Assembly (NCBI GenBank): GCA_018105865.1
Contig: CM030848.1
Coordinates: 2,879,001 to 2,943,000, forward strand
Length of the DNA stretch: 64,000 nucleotides
DNA from: Metaphire vulgaris
Lineage: Eukaryota > Annelida > Clitellata > Crassiclitellata > Megascolecidae
Direction of reading: 5' to 3'
The notes under the pieces are model-generated. The model had not been told where the DNA came from, searched no databases, and worked only from the letters and a program-made list of their open reading frames with translations. Below are positions 33,051 through 42,600 of this stretch, one piece after another; the first letter of the stretch is position 1, and each line of letters starts with the position of its first letter. The position numbers and the translations under genes were made by a program.

Positions 33051-33900
33051 ACCTAAACAATAATTTGTCTGAACACTTCGAAACTTGAGACGCTGCATAC
33101 ATCGTTTTAATTTTCACCTGGTGCAAATGCCTCGCAAGGCAACCACGCCACACAAATGCTCAAATACGTGCACAAACCGAATGATCACAGGAACTTATGA
33201 TAGAACAGCATGAGCAGACTATGATGAAAAACAAGCTAGAATAGAGCTAGCGCAAAGAGCTAGATAAAAAGCTGGTCAGAAGCGCTAAAGAAATTTACGA
33301 AAACTACATACTGTGTCAAATGCACCAGATACATTCAATAGATTCAAATCCCTTGCCTTGATTCATTGCAGCTGTGGAGTAGAAATTTCCTTTCCCAATT
33401 AAAGAAGAAGACGTTTAATATTATTGTTTTATAGTATTATATTGCGAAGCATTTGTTATCAATATTATAATAGCAATTTATGCAGTAAGTCGCCGACCAT
33501 CTGTTATTGTCGTAATTATTCAAAAGTTACCAGCAGATGTTTTCATACACAACATTTTATCTTCGGAATTGAAAAATAAACAGAACAAATTTGATTCTCA
33601 AATATAATTGAAATGTCCATTAAACACGAGCTTTGCTTGAGGTCACAGAGCGGTATGGTAATAGCCAGATGAATACGAAAATGAATTGTTCAAAGTTTAA
33701 ATCGACACATCGATTTGCGCTGTAGCGTGGCTTAGTACTTTTCTGTTGCTTGGATGTAAACAGATAAATGCATAACTGAACTGTTCCGGTGTAGACAAAT
33801 CGATTTGTTCGGTAGAGGGTAAGAGGGAATTAGTACTCACTAATGTTTTGTTTTTAACTTTGCCGATAATGCTGCCAACGAACTTTGTTGTTGAACCTTC
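33051..33900 (-). promoter_or_regulatory. Displaced 5' flank of NTPDase gene B
   Basis: Colinear with the 5' flank of gene A: CTCGCAAGGCAACCAC at 33129, a TACGAAAACTACATACTGTGTC block at 33296, GAGGTCACAGAG at 33638, and CACATCGATTTGC at 33705. In gene A this begins about 75 bp from the start codon; here it is 7 kb from exon 1, with the gypsy element between. Promoter function is inferred from position only. Confidence 0.55.
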
Positions 33901-34199
33901 TCTCAGTTTTAGGATATGGCAGACACCTCTTGAACATCTGGCTATACGGATACTGCTTATACGAACCGCTTAGACACGCCCGCGTAAGTGTAGATCAGAG
34001 AGATGCAAACATTTCGCACAAAACACCAAATTCTGTGACAATTTTTTTCATGGATCATAGTAAAAATATCGACAATAGACTAGACGTGACATTGCATAGG
34101 TATCAAATATTCAGTGTTGTGAAGTATTTTATTACTTGTAATAAGTTACTTGTAACCTATTATTTTTGGGTTAATATATTACTATGACTTATTACTTTT

Positions 34200-35315
34200 C
34201 AGATGAAGTCGTCGGGTTACAATCCTTTTAGTTTTAAAAGGAACAAGAGTATCAAGAATATTAAGAAGAACAGAAGTAAATTTCTGGGGATAATTGTGGA
34301 CCAAAATCTAAACTGGAAAGAAAATGCAGAACACCTGGCGACTAAAATATCTAAAAACAATAATATTCTCAAACACATTAATAGTTCTTTAACCCCTGCT
34401 GTCAGGCACAAGCTTTATTTTACACTTACTTATCTACACTTAACTTACTGCAATATTATTTGGGGTAACAATTACAAAAATATAATAGGTAGGGTCCAAA
34501 TTTTACAAAATAAAGCAGTTAGACTGTTATTTAATGAACCTGTATATATAAACACCTTAACTATATATAAGAAATTCAAACTTCTCAACATTGAATGTAT
34601 CAACAAGTATCAAGTTTCCTTATTTATTTTTAAATATTTGCATAATCTTTTACCATCAATATATTATCTTAACAAATTGTTTGAATGTGCCTCTATAAAA
34701 ACTAACTCTATATTAAGAAATAGATTAAATCTATTCATTCCTTTTGCTGCGACCAATACAAGGTTATTTACAATCAAATTCAATGGGCCTAGGATTTGGA
34801 ATGCTATCCCCCACGATATTAAGAATCTTATTAACTTCTCCAGTTTCAAGATCTCTATAAAATCATTCTTATGAATTAACCCACTTTAATATGCTTAAAC
34901 CAATGTCAACACTTTTTAATGGCATTTTTGTATTTTTACCTACATATATAAACCCCTTCATTTGAATGTTATAATGCTAATCTCTTATCAATGCTAACAT
35001 TCTCCTGTTTTTGTGTAACATTACATAGACAATTATTGAAGTTCCTCTTGATCCTTGACCATATGCATAATAGTGATTACGTTATAGCCTACTGTGACAT
35101 TCTAGATTAACCAACTATCGGGATTCCAGGATCCCTTAGGTTAATCTTGTTTGTTTCCTTATGCTCATGGTAATGTCACTTGTTTTTATTTACTGTGAAC
35201 ATGTAATGTCCTTTTTCAGTTTTTCACCTTAATTAAGTATTGTATATATGTTTATAATCGAATTGATGATTACTGTATGCTTTTGGAAATAAATAAACTC
35301 ATTCATTCAAAAATT
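34200..35315 (+). mobile_element. 5'-truncated jockey-superfamily LINE
   Basis: An open frame at 34203-34874 (223 codons, intact) gives the region after the RT catalytic core: KFLGIIVDQNLNWKENAEHL, YLHLTYCNIIWG, NKAVRLLFN. A 3' UTR of about 440 bp follows and ends AATAAATAAA then CATTCATTC. There is no catalytic RT motif, so it is a typical dead-on-arrival copy, but the frame is unbroken, suggesting a recent insertion. Confidence 0.75.
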
Positions 35316-35563
35316 GAGTTGCTGATTCAGAAGCTGTCTCTGCGGGATAGGTAACCAATTCAGAGGTAGACATAGCAGTCTTAAAAGCTATTATATCAAT
35401 CTTAGACCGTCGACGAAATTTGCTTATTGGTTAGTCGGACAAGGTCAATTCCAGAGATCAGTCAGAGTGAGGGATGGGAAGCAGCAAGTCAGACTATGAA
35501 AAAGGAAACAGAAGGAGACGTGATTTAACTCTAGAGTTAACCGTACTATGAGTGGCGTACTAT

Positions 35564-35878
35564 CAGTGGCGTAGTGGTTTTGGGGGTTAAAACCCTCCTT
35601 GGCTGCTGAAAACAAAATATTTTAATGAGTTTCCATGCATTTTTAATTTTTTGACGCGATTTTGGGGGTCTTGGGTATAGAATGTAAGGGTGTTTAAGAG
35701 GCGAGGACCTTTTTTGCTTGCCAGGAAGAAATGAGAGATGACAACGTTTTTTTGATTGTCAGGAAAAGATGAAAACATGAGATGATAACTTTTTTGCTTG
35801 TCAAGATTTTTGGGGAGTTGGTTAAGGTGAAAAGTGAAAACCAAAACCCCCCTTTCGGAAATCCTGGCTATGCCACTG
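35564..35878. mobile_element. hAT-type MITE, CAGTGGCGTAG ends, with GACAAGC module
   Basis: 315 bp, ends CAGTGGCGTAG and CTATGCCACTG, duplication CGTACTAT/CGTATTAT (7/8). The interior has three TTTTTTGCTTGYCA-type modules. A shorter relative lies at 45477-45666. Confidence 0.82.
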
Positions 35879-36674
35879 CGTATTATAGTGTTATTGCGGC
35901 ACAAAAAATCGTCCGAAAACTGTATTAATTTCATAGTGCAGTCAAGGTAAAGAAGGCCATTTGCATGTTAAAAGATATAGAAAATAAAGAAAGTCAAGAT
36001 GTAGGTTTACTTTGGCTCTTGCAGCAACTCACGAACTCAGTTCAAGATTGCGAATAATTCTATCTGATGTTAGTATCGAAGAGTAAATTAATATCGTAAA
36101 AAGGCTGCAGCAACTTTAAAACTTTGCAGCAACATTACTGTCTGCAACGCGCACAGCGCCAAGTAGGCAGAGTTATTGTACTACGTTTAGTTTACTAAAC
36201 AGCAACATATATATTTCGTCATAAATGTACGACAGCTGGGTAGGTGAAGCAGCGTAATTTCATCATCCTAATCTAAGTCGTGTGAAATCAATTATATTAG
36301 CGACTCTTTGTGTGATAATTGTATTTTGAGAACTCTTGATACTATTGCATGCGTTTATCTTGCGTCCTCTGTAGGCCTAACTACGCAAAAGCTAAGAGCA
36401 ATTTGGAGTTTCCTTTTTGTTCAAAAAATCGTTAAATATAACATTTCACATTCAATGTTGACCATTTTTGTACCTGGCCATCAGCAAGACATTCAAAATT
36501 AGAGCCTATGCCAACTATACTGTTGTCATGCCATCTGATCATCAGCACTTCACCACTGGGAAGGTAATTATCATGTGAACCTCGAACAGATTTTTTCACA
36601 TTTGAAACTGACTTCAGTGGACATTATTCAGTTCTTCCCTCTCATTAGACTTGTAACTGCCTTGGTCAATTTGA
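35879..36674. other. Intergenic
   Basis: AT-rich, no gene or repeat structure recognised. Confidence 0.6.
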
Positions 36675-36742
36675 CAGTGGCGGCTTTACATAGTGGGTTC
36701 TGCATGGGGCATGTCCGCTTATTGAATGCCTGACCCTCGGTG

Positions 36743-38173
36743 CAGTGTTTAATCTAGACTCCTGGACTCCGGGGGGAACTGAAAAAGCAGGGGGGAACTG
36801 ACAAAGCCGGAGGGAAATTCTTCTAGGGGCCGCTGTTAGCCCAAAATTTCCGGGGGGGGGGGAATTTGAAATTTCCGGGGGAAAGAGCAATTCCCCCCGG
36901 AAACGGCCTAGATCAGTGTTTCTCAGACTTTTTCGTCTTGCGGCACACTAGAAATACTTGAAAACATCGGCGGCACACTTGAAAAGACGCCACATTAAAG
37001 CCAGTGAACATCAGTATGATACAATCATAAAAGCCTAGTTAGAGCACCTGGAAGGTCAACGTTGGGCAGAGAATTTAAGAATTTGACTAACTTAGGCCAT
37101 CAATGAGCATAATTTCTATGGTTACTATACAGAGGGTGATCGGGGCAGGGAGACGATATCTCAACCAAATACAGTCCGATTTTCAAAATGTTTGATTAAT
37201 TTTGTTCCAATTATATTCCCTACAACTTTGCCGTAACCAAAGATTTAAGATAGACTACCACTCAACCGTTTTTGCTACACAGCTTGGAACCCAAAAAATT
37301 TTTTGGAGGGAGGGTTTGTTTTAGGCCAGAAAGTGGTCCCCTCACAATTTTTTTAAAAATGTTTGCACGGATCGTTTGAAAGAGGAATAAAAATGTAAAA
37401 CATTGGTGTATACCTCATCTTTTTAGCCTTCAAAGTTTCCGAACAATTGCAAGTTGAAAACAATCTAAAATTACGTGAAAATACGCAAAACCGCTGATTT
37501 CTTAAGCGGTTTAGATCGTTGACCAACTTAGACCGATTTTGTTGGTTGCCTACAGTTGACCTTCCACTTCCAGGTGCTCTACCTAGGCTTCTATGGGTAC
37601 AATATGCATGTATATTCGGAATCCATTGCCTCACAGAGCTTTGAAAGAAGTCAAATTTAAGTGGTCAGGATTTTATGAAGTTCACAACTTGATTAGCTTG
37701 GTTCAGAGAACAGATGCAAGTCCTCTCTGCCGGCACACAGTCGCTCTGCAGATAACACTCCCTTAGGTGCCACAAACCAGACACCGGGCAGGGGTTGTAT
37801 CTTAATGACTTAGCCTACTTGGCCCCATGTAGTTTTAACTGCAAAAGTCACAACCCCTCTCCATACCAGCATCGTCTCGTATACCAAGGGGCTTTGCATG
37901 CAATGCTGCGCTTCCCGTCCTCCAAGGTCCCAGGGGGTGAATTATCAAGACTCTAGATTTCATCAGACTCGTCGGTGACGCTACGACCCTCACTGGCTAT
38001 GCGTACAAGACAGAGTATCGGAGCACAGTCATTGATCTGAGATATTTAAAACATTGACATTTTAAATTTAATAAAATTTCCAACAAATCCCACGGCACAC
38101 CTGATATTCTCGCGCGGCACACTAGTATGCCGCGGCACACAGTTTGAGAAACACTGGCCTAGATTAAACACTG
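36743..38173. mobile_element. Middle hAT-type MITE of the nest
   Basis: Ends CAGTGTTTAATCTAGAC and TAGATTAAACACTG, perfect 8-bp duplication CCTCGGTG (36735-36742, 38174-38181). The interior is runs of CCGGGGGGAA. It is split by the inner element near its right end. The same family is intact at 60423-60641. Confidence 0.88.
36914..38156. mobile_element. Inner hAT-type element of the nest
   Basis: 1243 bp, ends CAGTGTTTCTCAGACT and AGTTTGAGAAACACTG, perfect 8-bp duplication GCCTAGAT (36906-36913, 38157-38164). It carries GCGGCACAC repeats at both ends and an internal inverted pair (GAGCACCTGGAAGGTCAAC at about 37040 against its complement at about 37555). No transposase. Confidence 0.88.
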
Positions 38174-38484
38174 CCTCGGTGGCCTCCAGTTGGAAGCCCT
38201 ACAGTATACCTGCTACTACATACCAATCAACAAAGTTTGGCCCCCGTGTTCAGCAGTTGCCACCCGAATGCCCCTTCCGTCCCCCCACTTGCCAAATCCT
38301 GGAGCCGCCACTGGCAATTGACTAATCCTCTTCAGACAGTTCCATAAAATGTCCAGAAGTCCTTCACTGTTTTCTTCTAATTGAGCCAAGATTCAACAAG
38401 AGCTCCGGTGGCATTTGTATACAATGAATTAACTCTGCTACTGCATATTTGACCGATATCATAGCGAACCTTCACTATGCATAA

Positions 38485-38916
38485 GGGGTCGTCCACAAAT
38501 GACGTAACGCGCCTAGGGAGGAGGGGGTCCGGACATTTGCTACGAAGTGTGACGAGGGGGAGGGGTTCCGTAAATGTGACGTAACGCAACACAAAGTTTT
38601 CAAGTGATGATTTTTTTGCTTGTCAGGGTATTTGGAGAGGGAATAAATACAGGGATGACCTTTTTGCTTGTCAAGGATTTTGGAGAGGAAAAATACAAGG
38701 ATGACTTTTTCTGCTTGTCAGCATGTTTGGAGAGGGAAAAGTATAAGGATGAGCTTTTCTTTTGCCTGTCAAGACTATTCGGAAGACGAAAAGAGGCGGA
38801 GGTCGGCCCGTTATTATGTCAAGTTTTAGGGAGTCTGACGTTTTGTTACGTCGCGTTACGTAGGGAGGAGGGGTAAAAAGTGCCAACATCGCGTTACGTC
38901 ATTTATGGATGACCTC
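38485..38916. mobile_element. Harbinger-like MITE with GACAAGC module
   Basis: 432 bp, ends GGGGTCGTCCACAAATGACG and CGTCATTTATGGATGACCTC, duplication TAA (38482-38484, 38917-38919), as in PIF/Harbinger (TWA). The interior has four tandem units of about 50 bp, each containing TTTTTGCTTGTCA or a close variant, followed by GGAGAGG. Confidence 0.8.
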
Positions 38917-39534
38917 TAAGACAAAATGCCTTTTAAAAACTACAACTTAATTTAAAGAAATATAATAAAACTCCAATTCTGTGCAGATTTTAAAGATTAT
39001 GGTAATTTATTTTGGAAATACTGTCATATATGTAATAGGGCATACTGTATATTTATATGGCTGAACACTGGGCCAGTGCCCAGTGTCCGTTATAACGGAC
39101 ACGTAAATTTGAATGAAATTTTCCTAAGAAAAAATTTTTAAATTTACATCAAATTATACATAATTGATTTAAGGGATATTTGATGTACAAAACACATTTA
39201 TAGTTTTACATTAAGTAATATATTTATTTTTAGCACACATTTATACTTGAAGAGTTCGACCTCTCTTTCCAGCCATGTCTCTCACAAAAAAACCAAATTC
39301 CCAAAGTGATATGAATGCGAGTTCCGACATCAGCAACTGAAATTCTAATAGCACACTAACTCTAAATAATGTACCTTATTTATGCAGCTATTTAATTATA
39401 TTCTAAAATAAAATAAGAAAGCTTTTGTAAGCGTCCGCTTTAACGGCTGTTGGGCACTAAATGGGCTAACTTAGGCTGTGGCTTGGCGGCCTGAATATAG
39501 TCGAAGACGACCACGAATTTTAGAGTTCTTTCTC
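38917..39534. other. Region 3' of gene C with palindrome
   Basis: It contains a perfect 20-bp palindrome GTGTCCGTTATAACGGACAC (39083-39102). A related inverted segment (GCGTCCGCTTTAACGG...TTGGGCACTAAATGGGC, about 39430-39466) suggests an old MITE of about 400 bp with ends near 39067 and 39470. No gene. Confidence 0.45.
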
Positions 39535-39614
39535 TCAGAAGGCTATAGTAGTGTCACGATGTTCTTCATCACGTCGACGTTCAAATTCGTAGATGATAGC
39601 ACCTAACGACCAGC
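39535..39614 (-). CDS. NTPDase gene C exon 6
   Basis: 80 bp. It joins to complete FSWSLGAIIYEFERRR (ACR5) and stops at TGA 39537-39535. Acceptor TTTTTTAG. It is 3.3 kb from exon 5 because of inserted elements. Confidence 0.82.
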
Positions 39615-42600
39615 CTAAAAAAGATAACAAAAACAATACAGTTTTCAGTAGATATACAATAGAGATCACTGGTCAACAAATTTTATGCAAGTTTTTGTTT
39701 CCTCTACAAATTTTGGTGAAACCAATAGATTTTGACTTGCTGAACACAAATATGTAATTAGAATTTCTGTATCACGTAAGGTTTTTAAGAAATCGACAAT
39801 TTAGCATTTAGTATTGTAACGTCTTCTGCAACATAATACTGCAGAAGGTTCTAGGCAATAATGACAAGACATGAGAAAATTAGAAATGTTTTGCTGTAGA
39901 TTTTCGTTTGTAGTCACTGTCCTGTGCTTCACGTATCAGTGACCAACAGTAGTCTCCGCGCATAGACGGACTCCACTTTCCCTGGTAGCGTTTCTCGATG
40001 CTGGCAATGTCTTTGTGAAATCTTTCACCATGTTCATCACTGACGGCGCCGAGATTGTCCGGGAAGAAGTCCAAGTGAGAATGAAGGAAGTGTATCTTCA
40101 GTGACATGTTGCATTTCATTGCCTTGTAGGCTTGTAGCAGATTTCCAACTTGTTCAACATAGTTTGGCGCCTTGTAGTTGCCCAGAAAGTTAGCAACAAC
40201 ATCCCTGAAGGCTGTCCAGGCAACATGCTCGGCACCCTGCAGAAGGCCCTCAAAGTGACTGTCCTTGAGCATCTCTCGAATCTGTGGGCCAACAAAAACG
40301 CCTTCTTTTATTTTAGCATCACTGGTGCGTGGAAACCTCTGTCATAAGTATGTAAAGGCTTCACTTTCTTTGTTCATTGCTTTGACAAAGTTTTTCATTA
40401 ACCCAAGTTTGATGTGCAAAGGTGGGAGATAAATGTTCTTCGGATCAACGAGAGGATCATGTTTAACGTTCTTCTGTCCTGGAACCAAGTCCCTGCGAGG
40501 TGGCCAGACCTTTCTCACATAATGTGAATCTCTAGCTCGGCTGTCCCACTCACAAAGAAAGCAGCAGTACTTGGTGTAGCCTAGCTGCAGACCGAGTAGA
40601 ATTGCAACAACTTTCAGATCTCCACATATATTCCAGTTGTATCTCGAGTATTCTATGTGTTTCAATAGCAGCTGCATGTTCTCATATGTTTCCTTCATGT
40701 AAGCAGCATGTCCAATGGGTATTGAAGGGTATGAGTTGCCATTGTGCAGCAAAACAGCTTTTAAACTTAACAGCGAAGAGTCAACAAAAAGTCGCCATTT
40801 GGATGGATTGTGCTTACAGCCAAAAGCAGAAAGCAATCCATCAATGTCAATGTAAAAAGTAAGACTGTCGATTTTTATGAAGAATCGAGTCAAGTCTTCA
40901 TGCCGTTTGCGAAATACTGAAATTTTTGTACCTGGAGAGAGCAGATTCCATCCTTGCAACCTAGATCCAAGCAATTCTGCTTGATTTTTCGACAAATCTA
41001 AGTCTCTGACCAGATCATTGAGCTCTGCCTGAGAAATCAAATGAGGATTGCTGGATGTCGATGGTTCAAACTATGGGTCCTCCATAGCTGAATCATCAAC
41101 TATCTGCAGCATTTCATCTGTCTCTGCATGCTCGTCCTCCAGTGTCCAAAACTCGGGGGGTTGGAACAGGAAGACTCTCGTCGTGTGGAACTGGTCTCAT
41201 TGCCGAGGCAAGGTTAGAATACTCAATAGACTTCCTATTCTTTGAAGAAAATCCTGTAACATTCGTCATGCAGAAATAGCAATCCGTTACATGATTATTT
41301 CTGCCCTCCATATCATTGGTATGGCGAATGACATGGATGGACGCTTACCTGCAAGCCAAGCTCGCAGACTGGTAGCACAAGATGAACAACATATATGAGG
41401 TGCCAATACTTTGTCCTGGTCGCCAATTTTGCATCCAAAGTATAACTCATATCCTTTCTTTATGATTGCTGTCATACTCCGCTTCTGTGATTTCAACGTA
41501 AACTTTCCACAGATGTAGCAGAACGTGTTACTGCTATTGCGACATCGACGCGACATTTCAGAAACTTTAATTAAATTAGTTAATATATTCAATTCACAAC
41601 CTTTAACTAAACAGTTATATCTCATCAAATAGAAAGACTGGAGCTGCTTCCTAGTGCTGCTTGGTATTTATATAGGACTGCGTAACCATAGCAACAATAC
41701 ATGCTAGGCATGTAGTCTTGAAGACAGGTTTGGGCGCGTCTGGGCATGTCTGGACATGCCTAATTATACTAATTTTCAAAATCCATGTAGTTAAGTGAGC
41801 CAGCAGTGCATATTACATCTGTTATGGCGGTCACATAAGATTCTTGCCTAACCTGAATACCCATAACTCAGATAACTCTCGAAAACCACGATTTTAAAAT
41901 TCTTATAATTTTAAAATTTAAAATCAGCTTTTTCTCAAAAAACTTACGTGATAGGAAAATTTCAAAATTATTCCTGTAATCAGCATGACAAAATCTACAT
42001 GGAACACCAGAAATTGCACAGGAAACAAAAACCTTGTTGACCAGTGGATTCGGCCAGCGGTCCTCAACCTGTGGGTCGCGACCCCTATGTGGGTCGATTG
42101 ACGATTTCTCAGGGGTCGCCTGAGACCATTGCAAATATAGAGTTGCCTTTTTTCTGATGTGCAAAACTTTTAATTTCACAAGATTTCCACATTGGTAGTT
42201 GTTAGTTTTTAAAACTGTGATTGTCATTCAAGGATAGACATTGCAGACAATTGAATCAGAATGATTTCAAATATTTTAATTGTCGTAGCATTATTATTTG
42301 TAACACTTTACATTATGAACAAAAAATAATTTAACGGTTGGGGGTCGCCACATCATAAGGAATTGAATTAAACGGGTCGCGGCACTATAGGCCTAAAGGT
42401 TGAGAAACGCTGGATTAGGCGAATCCGCGACCATCGTCCAACGCTGATACCACTCTGCTAACTTCCCGCCCTTCCCAACATACAAATTATAAACCAGCGA
42501 GAGCATTGGAATCATTGTGAATCTGGAGTATACAGAACAGGTTCAAAAGCTTATCGCACATTGTTTTATACACGCAGTGAGAACGACAGATCGAAAAGAG

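Larger units (their letters stand above)
36675..38313. mobile_element. Outer hAT-like element of a three-level nest
   Basis: Inverted ends CAGTGGCGGCTTTACA and GGAGCCGCCACTG. The flanks CAATTTGA and GCAATTGA are only roughly alike (5/8). It is interrupted by the element at 36743-38173, and so contributes only about 68 bp left and 140 bp right. The ends match the MITE at 5778-5950. Confidence 0.65.
39667..42046 (-). mobile_element. CACTG-ended DNA transposon, copy 2
   Basis: 2380 bp, the same ends as copy 1 and a 3-bp duplication GAT (39664-39666, 42047-42049). It lies in the last intron of NTPDase gene C, in the same orientation as the gene. The near identity with copy 1 implies recent transposition, yet each copy has different inactivating changes. 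Confidence 0.87.
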
